Shown in pieces: positions 17,807 to 25,612 of a stretch of DNA of 64,000 nucleotides (within the stretch, counting starts at the first letter, position 1; each line of letters starts with the position of its first letter). A program made the position numbers and the translations under genes. Under the pieces are notes generated by a model. The model was not told the origin of the DNA, made no database searches, and saw only the letters and a list, made by a program, of their open reading frames with translations. Source of the stretch: Butyrivibrio sp. NC2007 (GTDB lineage: Bacteria > Bacillota > Clostridia > Lachnospirales > Lachnospiraceae); assembly GCF_000421405.1 (NCBI RefSeq), contig NZ_ATWY01000001.1:310001-374000 (forward strand). The letters run 5' to 3'.

Positions 17807-18265
17807 TTATTCCTCTTCCTTTTGTCGTTGTCCGTAAGTAAAGCTGGTTCGCTGATCGTTTTCTTTTGCTTCTTCCTGCTTCTGCTCCTCAAGATACTCT
17901 GCAAATGCCCGATCTCTTAAGGTTTCCTGCATCTTTCTCTCCTGAATGTTTCTTGTGAGTTTGACTCTCACCTTTTCAACCCTGTCCTCGTACTGCTTGA
18001 TGACTCCTGCCTGGTGTTTTATCATTACATCCATTTGAGCAGTTGCATACTGGTTGTCCAAAATTTCCTGAAGCTTTAAGCTGTCTGCATTCCTTAGCTC
18101 TTCAGCTTCTTTTATGTAATTCTCTTTTCTCGTAACATATTCCTCAAGTATATCAATCTGCTTATTTAGTTCAGCCTGAGCCATGGCAAATTCCATCTTG
18201 GTCTGGTTTTCAGTCTGCTGCTTGATATTGAGGACGCTCTGCATTTTGTAGACAAATCTTGCCAT
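17807..18265 (-). CDS. fliJ: Flagellar export chaperone FliJ
   Basis: This is a 152-residue, almost entirely helical, charged protein with the FliJ N-terminus (FVYKMQSVLNIKQQTENQTK). FliJ is the stalk that links the FliI ATPase to the FlhA gate. The position between fliI and ylxF is standard. Family sequence conservation is low, so context carries weight. Confidence 0.88.
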   Translation of the reverse strand: MARFVYKMQSVLNIKQQTENQTKMEFAMAQAELNKQIDILEEYVTRKENYIKEAEELRNADSLKLQEILDNQYATAQMDVMIKHQAGVIKQYEDRVEKVRVKLTRNIQERKMQETLRDRAFAEYLEEQKQEEAKENDQRTSFTYGQRQKEEE

Positions 18266-18276
18266 AGCGTAGCCTT

Positions 18277-19635
18277 TTAATCTCTGAATATACTAAGTAA
18301 CTGCTCTCTGATATCTTCAAAAGAGAATTTCTCATCCGTTTCCTGAGTGAGGAATGCATTTACCTGTTCTATCTTAGATACTGCGTAGTCAATGTTCTTG
18401 TTGGCTCCGCTTCTGTATGCACCGATATTGATAAGGTCTTCAGCATCGTTGTAGGTGGCAAGAACAGTTTTAAGCTTACCTGCAGCCTTTTTGTGCTCCG
18501 GATCAGCTATGGCTGACATACATCTTGAGATGCTCGCCAAAACATCGATTGCCGGGTAATGATTCTTTTGCGCCAGCTTTCTGTTTAGCACGATATGTCC
18601 ATCCAGAATACCACGGGCTGTGTCGGTAATAGGCTCATTCATGTCATCACCGTCTACAAGAACGGTATAAAGACCTGTTATAGAACCCTTTCTTGACCTT
18701 CCTGCCCTTTCAAGGAGCTTGGGCATCTCAGCATATACTGACGGCGGGTATCCTCTTGAAACAGGAGGCTCTCCGCTGGCAAGACCGATTTCTCTCTGAG
18801 CCATGGAAAAACGGGTTAGCGAGTCCATCATAAGGAGCACGTCTTTTCCCTTGTCTCTGAAATACTCTGCAATTGATGTTGCTGTCTTAGCAGCCTTTAA
18901 TCTCTCAAGAGCCGGCTTGTCAGAGGTTGCGCAGACAACAATGGACCTCTTCATACCTTCTTCGCCCATGTCTCTTTCTATGAACTCGCGAACCTCTCTT
19001 CCACGCTCTCCGATAAGAGCGATGACGTTGATATCCGCCTGAGTATTTCTTGCAAACATTCCAAGAAGTGTTGACTTACCAACACCTGAACCTGCGAATA
19101 TACCGATACGCTGTCCCTTACCTACGGTAAGAAGTCCGTCAACAGCCTTAACGCCCAGTGGAAGGACTTCTGATATCGGGTCTCTGGTCATCGGATCCGG
19201 CGGCTGATTCTCAACGGAATAGGCTACTCCACCCTCAAGCTGTACGCCCTGGCCATAGTTGGTTCCATCGATCCTGCCAAGACCGTCAAGAGTTTGTCCA
19301 AGAAGTCCCTCACCAACGTTAACTCTAAGAGGCGAATCCGTATTTTCTACAATACTGCCATTTCCGATTCCGCTGGTATTCTCATAGGGCATCAGCTGGA
19401 CATGTCCGTCCTTAAAGCCGACAACCTCAGCCATTGATGGCTTGACCACATGATCTGTCATTGCATCATCATTCTTTTTCTTGGGATAGATAAGACATAT
19501 ATCTCCAAGCTTGGCATCAGGTCCCGCCGATTCTATGGTAAGTCCAATGACATTGACCACTTTCCCTCTTGTTCGGTAAAATGGTGCATTTTGCATTTTT
19601 TTGTATTTTGACAAATCAACCGAACTTACAAGCAT
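18277..19635 (-). CDS. fliI: Flagellum-specific ATPase FliI
   Basis: This 452-residue F1-beta-like ATPase has the Walker A motif GIFAGSGVGKSTLLG, the Walker B region VLLMMDSLTRFSMAQREIGL and the family segment GEPPVSRGYPPSVYAEMPKL. It energises unfolding and delivery of export substrates at the base of the flagellum. Length and all motifs are intact. It follows fliH by 12 bases. Confidence 0.97.
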   Translation of the reverse strand: MLVSSVDLSKYKKMQNAPFYRTRGKVVNVIGLTIESAGPDAKLGDICLIYPKKKNDDAMTDHVVKPSMAEVVGFKDGHVQLMPYENTSGIGNGSIVENTDSPLRVNVGEGLLGQTLDGLGRIDGTNYGQGVQLEGGVAYSVENQPPDPMTRDPISEVLPLGVKAVDGLLTVGKGQRIGIFAGSGVGKSTLLGMFARNTQADINVIALIGERGREVREFIERDMGEEGMKRSIVVCATSDKPALERLKAAKTATSIAEYFRDKGKDVLLMMDSLTRFSMAQREIGLASGEPPVSRGYPPSVYAEMPKLLERAGRSRKGSITGLYTVLVDGDDMNEPITDTARGILDGHIVLNRKLAQKNHYPAIDVLASISRCMSAIADPEHKKAAGKLKTVLATYNDAEDLINIGAYRSGANKNIDYAVSKIEQVNAFLTQETDEKFSFEDIREQLLSIFRD

Positions 19636-19647
19636 AATCTTCCGCCT

Positions 19648-20523
19648 TTATCTTCGCTTTCTGTCAAAAGAAAGAAGCTTGAGCTTTCTTGTTATCTCTG
19701 AGAGCTCAACACCGAGACTGCAGTCGAATACTCCGCTGTCTGATTCGATCATGCACTCATTCTCCTTAAGAAGAGGATCCTCTATTATCTCCATAGATGT
19801 ATTGGGAGATGTTATGCAGGCATCCAGCTCCTCTTTCTGTTCCATGATATCGTCATAATCATCAGACGAAATATGGACGATCAGGTCGTTTCCGGGCTCA
19901 ATCCTCGAAAGTGTAGTTTTTAAAAGATGAAGGATGATTCCCTTATCTTCTCTAAGTTCAATGTTAAATACATGCTCATAAATCTGGGTAAGAATATCAA
20001 CCATTTCAGGCTCGAGCTCATCAACTATCTGCTGATATTGCTTCTCCAAATCTTCTTTTTGCTGCTCATAGTCAGCCTGAAGAGCCTGTGCTGCTGCTAC
20101 GCCTTCCTGATAGCCTGCGTCATATCCTTCCTGATGCCCCTGCTGCTGGGCCGTCTGCATGATCTCCTGAGCCTGGGCATGGGCATTATTAACTATCATA
20201 TCTGCCTGTTCCTGGGCCTGTTGGAGCTTTAGGTCGATCTCAGCCTGCATCGCTTCCATATCAAATTGAGGATCAGGAACTGATTCTAACATGCTCTGAT
20301 CCTCTGTAAGTTGCGATAGCTGTTCCATATCTATGCCGGGGATAAAATCATCTCCCTCAGCAGTATCATAGGAGGGCTCTTCCTGAAGCATCTGAGCCCT
20401 TTGCCTCTTCATTTCCTGTTCCTGAAAAGCTTCTATTTTACGATTTGCAAGCTCGTTACTGTCGATGATCCTCGCTTCAGATTGATCGTAGCTGACGTAG
20501 CCTGCTTTAAAAAGATTAGACAA
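19648..20523 (-). CDS. fliH: Flagellar assembly protein FliH
   Basis: This 291-residue, Gln/Glu-rich helical protein has GxxxG-like repeats in EGYDAGYQEGVAAAQ (about residue 135) and a C-terminal FliH/V-ATPase-E-like domain (about 180-290). FliH binds FliI and anchors it to the C-ring. It overlaps the fliG stop by eight bases and precedes fliI, the standard order. Confidence 0.9.
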   Translation of the reverse strand: MSNLFKAGYVSYDQSEARIIDSNELANRKIEAFQEQEMKRQRAQMLQEEPSYDTAEGDDFIPGIDMEQLSQLTEDQSMLESVPDPQFDMEAMQAEIDLKLQQAQEQADMIVNNAHAQAQEIMQTAQQQGHQEGYDAGYQEGVAAAQALQADYEQQKEDLEKQYQQIVDELEPEMVDILTQIYEHVFNIELREDKGIILHLLKTTLSRIEPGNDLIVHISSDDYDDIMEQKEELDACITSPNTSMEIIEDPLLKENECMIESDSGVFDCSLGVELSEITRKLKLLSFDRKRR

Positions 20524-21547
20524 CTAACTCATCACCTCCACCTCTGGAGATTACGATCTCGCCTGAATCCTCAAGCTTCCTGATAACGTTGACGATCTTC
20601 TGCTGAGCTTCCTCAACATCCTTCATACGCACAGGGCCCATGAAATCCATATCTTCCTTGATCATAGCAGCAAGACGCTTTGAGAGGTTGTTGAAGATTG
20701 CGTTCTGAACCTGCTCTGTAGCACTCTTGCAGGCAAGAGCAAGGTCAGAGTTCTCAACCTCACGCAGCACTCTCTGAATAGATCTGTCGTCCAGAAGAAG
20801 TACGTCTTCGAATACGAACATCTTCTTTCTGATCTCGTCTGCCAGCTCCGGCTCTTCGATTTCCAGAGTCTCCATAATATGCTTCTCTGTTGTACGATCG
20901 ACAGTGTTGAGGATCTCTACTACCGCATCTACACCACCGATGATCGTGTAATCCTGGTTTACAAGTGATGACAGCTTTGATTCCAATACCTTCTCTACCT
21001 CTTTGATCGTATCCGGACTTGTTCTGTCCATAGCAGCTATACGTTTTGCAACATCAGCCTGTCTGTCAGGCGCCAGTGCCGACAAAATCATAGCACTCTG
21101 GGCAGGCGACATATATGACAGGATAAGGGCGATTGTCTGAGGATGCTCGTCCTGAATGAATGTAAGTATCTGCGAAGGCTCGGTCTTTCTGATGAATTCG
21201 AAAGGCTTAACCTGAAGAGATGCAGTGAGCTTACTGATAACGTCAAGAGCCTTGTCTTCACCAAGAGCTTTCTCAAGAAGCTCTTTTGCATAGGAGATAC
21301 CACCTTCTGCAATATACTGCTGTGCAAGACATACTCCGTAGAATTCCTCTAAAACTGCCTCTTTTATCTGAGAGGTGACACTTCTCGTGTTGGCAATCTC
21401 CAGAGTAAGCTCCTCAATTTCTTCTTCCTTGAGATGCTTAAATATGGCGGAGGATTTTTCCGGTCCGAGTGCAATCAGTAAAATCGCCGCTTTTTGTGTC
21501 CCCGTAAAGTCTGCGGTTAAGGGATTGCCGCCTTCCATGTCCATCAT
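20516..21547 (-). CDS. fliG: Flagellar motor switch protein FliG
   Basis: The length of 343 residues is normal. The N-terminal FliF-binding domain starts TADFTGTQKAAILLIALG. The middle domain has the EHPQ motif (FIQDEHPQTIALILSYM). The C-terminal torque domain holds the charged helix MFVFEDVLLLDDRSIQRVLR. FliG transmits force from MotA to the rotor. It lies 27 bases after fliF. Confidence 0.97.
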   Translation of the reverse strand: MMDMEGGNPLTADFTGTQKAAILLIALGPEKSSAIFKHLKEEEIEELTLEIANTRSVTSQIKEAVLEEFYGVCLAQQYIAEGGISYAKELLEKALGEDKALDVISKLTASLQVKPFEFIRKTEPSQILTFIQDEHPQTIALILSYMSPAQSAMILSALAPDRQADVAKRIAAMDRTSPDTIKEVEKVLESKLSSLVNQDYTIIGGVDAVVEILNTVDRTTEKHIMETLEIEEPELADEIRKKMFVFEDVLLLDDRSIQRVLREVENSDLALACKSATEQVQNAIFNNLSKRLAAMIKEDMDFMGPVRMKDVEEAQQKIVNVIRKLEDSGEIVISRGGGDELVV

Positions 21548-21574
21548 AGTTTCATTACTCCCCTGTAAAAATAA

Positions 21575-23194
21575 TTAAATGAAGTCTTCGTTGAGCCAGT
21601 TCCTAAGAAGCGTAGCTGCTGCTTCAGGATTCTCATCCACAAACTTCTCAATAAGTCTCTTGGTCTCAGATCCCTGATCCATCTCGATATCGGTAAGTAC
21701 CTCTTCTGGCTGTGACTCCAGAAGCTGTTCAACAGAAAGCTCTTCCGGCTGCTCCGGAACTTCTTCTGTCTTCTTGCTGGTCCACATGCTTCTGATGATG
21801 ATAAATGCCAGAAGTGCAAGGATAACCAGAATAAGTACGATCTGAAGAATATCGGTTACTGTGACAGCACTTCCTGTTCTGTCAAAGAATACATATTCGG
21901 TATAGGCAGCCATAGCAACATTCTCTGCCTTGATACCTGTGGCCTTTGATACCACGTTGATCATATCTTCAGGAACTTCCATGACGGTTGGCTCAGTATT
22001 GCCGGCCTTAAACTCGCTCCAGGTCATGTTCTCATGATCTGCAGCCTTATAATCCTCTTCCTTCATAATGGAATAGTTGATCGCCGTCACGGAAATTGAT
22101 GACTCATCATATTTGATCCTACCCGGCACATCCGTCTCTGTCGTGATCTTCTCATTAGGAAGATAATCCCTTGACTCCTCTGTAATTGATGATGTTGAGT
22201 TGGTGTTGTCCTGTGTTACGTATGTAGTCTCATCCTCTGCATTGGTGTCAGTTCCGGGTATTCCACTGATTCCGCTGACATTCTCAGCATTGTAGGTATC
22301 TTCGTGGCTAAGAACACCCTGAGTCTGGTCTTCAGCAGGTGTATAAGTATGTGTCGTTGTCTCTTTGTTGCTGAAATCCATTACCAGATTGCTGGCAACC
22401 TCAATGTTGTCATAGAGCTTGGTTCCCAGAAGGACCTTTTTAACCTCGCCCTTTACAAGCTGCTCGGCCTTGGCCTTGGCAGTAAGCTGTGTTGATGCAA
22501 GGCCTGCTGTTGTTGTATCCTCTCCTCCGGAAAAGAGCATGTTGCCTCCGGTATCAAGAATAACAATATTATCGGTATTCTCGTTTCCTACAGCTGATGC
22601 AACGGCTCTGGCAAGATATGCAGCATTCTCTTCATCAAACTTACCATCTTCCTTGAGAGTAAGAAGAATCCAGGCATGAGCCTGTTCCTTGTTACCTATA
22701 AGTGTTCCGTCATCGTCTGGAATGTTCAGCTGAACATTGGCTGCTTCTATAGCATCAAACTTGGCAAGAAAGTCCTGTTCAAGTCTTGATTCAAGATAAA
22801 GGACATACTTCTTTTGCTTATCTGATTCTGTTGTTGAAAAGCTTCCGTTGGTAACATTATCGATGCTGTAGGCATAGGACTGAATGTCGTTTGCTCCCAG
22901 CAAAAGATTGGCTGATGCCTGATCCTTTTTAAGTACCTTAAACTCAAGACCGTCATCTGAAATCTTGTAGTTTATGGAATTAGAATCAAGAAGGTCTCTG
23001 ATTTCAGAAGCCTCCTTAGTAGATTGGGCGTTAGCCAATAGAATATATTGCGGCTGGTTAAGTACGGACACCAAAATAATGATGGTCAATAGTACAACCG
23101 TGCTGGCACCTATGATCAAGGTCTTTTGCCTGGCTGTAAATTGGTTCCACCAGTCGAGAATTCTCTGCCAAATAGCTCTTAGTCTCTCAGGCAT
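21575..23194 (-). CDS. fliF: Flagellar MS-ring protein FliF
   Basis: This 539-residue protein has two membrane helices (about residues 25-44 and 448-470). Between them lie the periplasmic ring-building domains, with LESRLEQDFLAKFDAIEAAN and LLGTKLYDNIEVASNLVMDF. The C-terminal tail (PEAAATLLRNWLNEDF) is the FliG-binding segment. FliF forms the MS ring on which the motor assembles. Confidence 0.96.
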   Translation of the reverse strand: MPERLRAIWQRILDWWNQFTARQKTLIIGASTVVLLTIIILVSVLNQPQYILLANAQSTKEASEIRDLLDSNSINYKISDDGLEFKVLKKDQASANLLLGANDIQSYAYSIDNVTNGSFSTTESDKQKKYVLYLESRLEQDFLAKFDAIEAANVQLNIPDDDGTLIGNKEQAHAWILLTLKEDGKFDEENAAYLARAVASAVGNENTDNIVILDTGGNMLFSGGEDTTTAGLASTQLTAKAKAEQLVKGEVKKVLLGTKLYDNIEVASNLVMDFSNKETTTHTYTPAEDQTQGVLSHEDTYNAENVSGISGIPGTDTNAEDETTYVTQDNTNSTSSITEESRDYLPNEKITTETDVPGRIKYDESSISVTAINYSIMKEEDYKAADHENMTWSEFKAGNTEPTVMEVPEDMINVVSKATGIKAENVAMAAYTEYVFFDRTGSAVTVTDILQIVLILVILALLAFIIIRSMWTSKKTEEVPEQPEELSVEQLLESQPEEVLTDIEMDQGSETKRLIEKFVDENPEAAATLLRNWLNEDFI

Positions 23195-23226
23195 TTATTC
23201 TCCCTCCCCTCTATAAAACAAAAAGC

Positions 23227-23571
23227 TTAGATCTGCATCTGCGTTAACTCCCTATACGCAGACATTGCACGGTCTCTGATTGCCACTGTGTACTGAAGTG
23301 CCATCTGGGCCTTCTGCAGTGCAATTGAAAGATCGTGTGTGTTCTCGGTCTGACCCAGAGCCCATTTTATCTCTTCGTTCTCTGCGTCAGAGAGATATGC
23401 ATTGGTAGTAGAAATATTATCTACTGCCGCCGAAAAAATACTCTTAAAGGATTCATCATTCCCTGTCTGTGAATCCCCAAGTACGTTATATACCTTACTG
23501 TTTGTCTTCTCAGCATGTCTTATAACATCTGAGGTGACATTGCGAAGCTGAGAAATATCAAGAGATGCCAT
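23227..23571 (-). CDS. fliE: Flagellar hook-basal body protein FliE
   Basis: This is a 114-residue protein ending in the FliE signature: THDLSIALQKAQMALQYTVA, then IRDRAMSAYRELTQMQI. FliE joins the MS ring and export gate to the rod. It lies between flgC and fliF as in most bacteria. Confidence 0.95.
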   Translation of the reverse strand: MASLDISQLRNVTSDVIRHAEKTNSKVYNVLGDSQTGNDESFKSIFSAAVDNISTTNAYLSDAENEEIKWALGQTENTHDLSIALQKAQMALQYTVAIRDRAMSAYRELTQMQI

Positions 23572-23585
23572 TTACTTCCCTCCCA

Positions 23586-24032
23586 TTAGCTGTTGCCCAG
23601 GTTAAGTCCCTGAGATGCTATGTTCTTGCTGGCATTGAATGCTGTTACATTGGCCTCATAGGATCTGCTGGCATCTATGAGGTTGGTCATCTCTGTTACT
23701 GTGTTGACGTTTGGATATGTAACATAGCCATTCTCATCAGCGTCCGGATGTGACGGGTCATAGACGATGTTCATCTGTGTCCAGCTGTCATTCTCAACGC
23801 TCACTACCTTAACGCCTCTTCCCGAGTAGTGATCGAGTCTCTCGTTAAGGATCCTTGAAAACGGAGTCTGTGTGCCCTTTTCAGCAAGCCTTACAACCTT
23901 CCTGACATAAGGAGTTCCATCTGCAGTCCTTGTGGTGTTGGCGTTTGCGATATTCTCAGAGATGATATCCATTCGAAATCTCTGAGCCGTCATGCCTGAT
24001 GAATTGATATTGAAGGAATCAAATATGTTCAT
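23586..24032 (-). CDS. flgC: Flagellar rod protein FlgC
   Basis: This 148-residue protein has the rod-protein N-terminus (FNINSSGMTAQRFRMDIIS ENIANANTTRT region) and C-terminus (NLIDASRSYEANVTAFNASK). FlgC is part of the proximal rod. Length and spacing match the family. It lies between flgB and fliE. Confidence 0.96.
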   Translation of the reverse strand: MNIFDSFNINSSGMTAQRFRMDIISENIANANTTRTADGTPYVRKVVRLAEKGTQTPFSRILNERLDHYSGRGVKVVSVENDSWTQMNIVYDPSHPDADENGYVTYPNVNTVTEMTNLIDASRSYEANVTAFNASKNIASQGLNLGNS

Positions 24033-24047
24033 GCTGCGCCCTCCTTA

Positions 24048-24443
24048 TCATGAAGACTTGGTAACAGTGCTGATAGTCTGGAACTCATGCTTAAGTCCCT
24101 CCATCAGTCCCTGATACTTGAGCTGATTGGCTGCCAAAAGAACGTTTTCTGTATCAACGTCCACGTTATTTCTGTCCGTTCTGTAGGAGAAGCCGGAGTA
24201 ATCATTGACAACTCTTGCCTCAAGGTGCTTGTCCTTTATGTCGGCAACTTTTTTGTCCATGGTTTTATATCTGGAGTGCCCCAAAGCCCTCTCCAGCTCG
24301 CTCTCAAAGTTAAGGTCCTGCCTCTTGTAGCCGGGAGTATCGATATTTGCTATGTTGTTAGCAATTATCTCGTTCCTGGTCCAGGATGCATCGGCCGCTT
24401 TATCCATGACATTAATGTAATCAAAGACATTACTGTTTATCAA
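24048..24443 (-). CDS. flgB: Flagellar rod protein FlgB
   Basis: This is a 131-residue protein with the rod signature IIANNIANIDTPGYKRQDL (about residues 26-44) and the FlgB C-terminal pattern VDTENVLLAANQLKYQGLME. It is the first gene of the flagellar cluster. Its ATG at 24443 follows a strong AAAAAGGAGGAG site. Confidence 0.96.
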   Translation of the reverse strand: MINSNVFDYINVMDKAADASWTRNEIIANNIANIDTPGYKRQDLNFESELERALGHSRYKTMDKKVADIKDKHLEARVVNDYSGFSYRTDRNNVDVDTENVLLAANQLKYQGLMEGLKHEFQTISTVTKSS

Positions 24444-24516
24444 AAGCCACTCCTCCTTTTTACTCTATTTAATAATAAAATTTTTTTGTGTAAAATACAA
24501 GTAAAATATACTTTAT

Positions 24517-24545
24517 ATTGTATATCGCAAGTTATTTATCTACAA
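24517..24545 (-). promoter_or_regulatory. Candidate sigma-A promoter of the flgB operon
   Basis: On the minus strand TTGTAG (24545-24540), 17 bases and TACAAT (24522-24517) lie about 75 bases before flgB, just after the codY terminator. The -35 is only a half match, and an overlapping alternative (TTGCGA, 16, TATTTT) exists. No sigma-28 site was found here. Confidence 0.4.
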
Positions 24546-24557
24546 AATGTATGAAAT

Positions 24558-24593
24558 AAACAAAAAGGATTTATCGTTTCTGATAAATCCTTT
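24558..24593 (-). terminator. Terminator after codY
   Basis: On the minus strand AAAGGATTTATC and GATAAATCCTTT form a 12-bp stem around AGAAAC, followed by TTGTTTATTT. It separates codY from the flagellar operon. Confidence 0.85.
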
Positions 24594-24649
24594 CATCATA
24601 ATTTCCATCCATGTCGCTGATACTGTTTTACACAATATTCATCGGCAAA

Positions 24650-25429
24650 TTATATTTCCTGCTTTAGCTTTTTGATCTCACCAAAGACCACATCGTTGGT
24701 AACCTTGATGTATGTGCCCTTCATTCCTGAGCTCCTGGATTCGATAACCCCTGCGCTCTCGAATTTTCTAAGGGCATTTACAATTACGCTTCTTGTTATC
24801 CCAACTCTGTCAGCTATCTTGCTGGCTACCAGCACTCCTTCCATTCCGTCAAGCTCATCGAATATATGGATGATTGCCTGCATCTCAGAGAAGGAAAGGG
24901 TTCCTATTGCCGATTTAACAACTGCTAGCTTTCTGCTTTCTTCTGCATTCTCCTCATTTACTGCCCTAAGCATTTCAAGTCCGACTACCGTGGTTCCGTA
25001 TTCACAAAGAATAATATCATCGATGTCGTATGGCTTGTCGGTCTTGTATATGAAAAGAGTTCCCAGCCTCTCTCCGGCTATTTCAATAGGTGTGATTATC
25101 GCCTGGAATTTGGAAAAGTCTATGCCTTCAAAACCAAGAGTTTCAAGATTGACATTCTCCTTGGTTGAAAGTATTGTAAGCAGTCTCTCGTTAAGCATCG
25201 GGTCAATAAAAGAACCAACGTTGTCAACTAAAAGATCACTAAGAGATTCAACATTTTCACTCTCACCAATACCAAGAACCTTGCCCTTTTTACTGATGAC
25301 AAACATGTTTGATGCTAAAATATCACACAACACTCTGCAGATGTCATTAAATACAACCTTTCCTGAATTACTGTTGTGCAAAAGCTTGCCAATCTTACGT
25401 GTCTTGTCCAGTAGCTGCACACTACTCAT
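24650..25429 (-). CDS. codY: GTP- and branched-chain-amino-acid-sensing repressor CodY
   Basis: This 259-residue protein is the standard CodY length. It has the N-terminal GAF-type domain (LLDKTRKIGKLLHNSNSGKV ... ASNMFVISKKGKVLG) and a C-terminal winged helix with the CodY recognition region VASKIADRVGITRSVIVNAL, then RSSGMKGTYIKV. CodY represses nutrient-acquisition, amino-acid synthesis and often motility genes when GTP and Ile/Leu/Val are high. It lies directly upstream of the fla operon, as in Bacillus. ilv/leu genes, its usual targets, are also in this window. Confidence 0.97.
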   Translation of the reverse strand: MSSVQLLDKTRKIGKLLHNSNSGKVVFNDICRVLCDILASNMFVISKKGKVLGIGESENVESLSDLLVDNVGSFIDPMLNERLLTILSTKENVNLETLGFEGIDFSKFQAIITPIEIAGERLGTLFIYKTDKPYDIDDIILCEYGTTVVGLEMLRAVNEENAEESRKLAVVKSAIGTLSFSEMQAIIHIFDELDGMEGVLVASKIADRVGITRSVIVNALRKFESAGVIESRSSGMKGTYIKVTNDVVFGEIKKLKQEI

Positions 25430-25531
25430 CAGTTTTCTCCTTTACCGGGTATTTTCCCCACCTTTCATAGTGATTGTTTTTATGTACGTAAAAACGTATA
25501 TAATCTCACTACGCTATTTGTATCATAGCAT

Positions 25532-25565
25532 AAAAAAATAGGCGCTTCAAATAATAAAGCGCCTA
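25532..25565 (-). terminator. Terminator after the membrane HAD gene
   Basis: On the minus strand TAGGCGCTT and AAGCGCCTA form a 9-bp stem around TATTATTTG and are followed by TTTTTTTATG. It separates the HAD gene from codY. Confidence 0.9.
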
Positions 25566-25585
25566 CAATTATGAAAAAACGTTAA

Positions 25586-25600
25586 AGTTTTCAGAAAATA
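25586..25600. promoter_or_regulatory. CodY-box-like palindrome
   Basis: AGTTTTCAGAAAATA matches the CodY consensus AATTTTCWGAAAATT at 13 of 15 positions. It lies between the stop codon of the membrane HAD gene and its terminator, about 160 bases upstream of codY. It may serve codY autoregulation or as a roadblock. Confidence 0.45.
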
Positions 25601-25612
25601 AATATATATGAA

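Noticed and set aside
24672-25541. 289-codon open frame opposite codY
   Set aside because: It is the antisense shadow of a conserved gene, Ser/Ile/Leu-rich with no family features.
25532-25565. A promoter nested in the HAD terminator, like those at serC and tRNA-Thr
   Set aside because: A TATTAT lies in the loop, but no -35 exists at the right distance.
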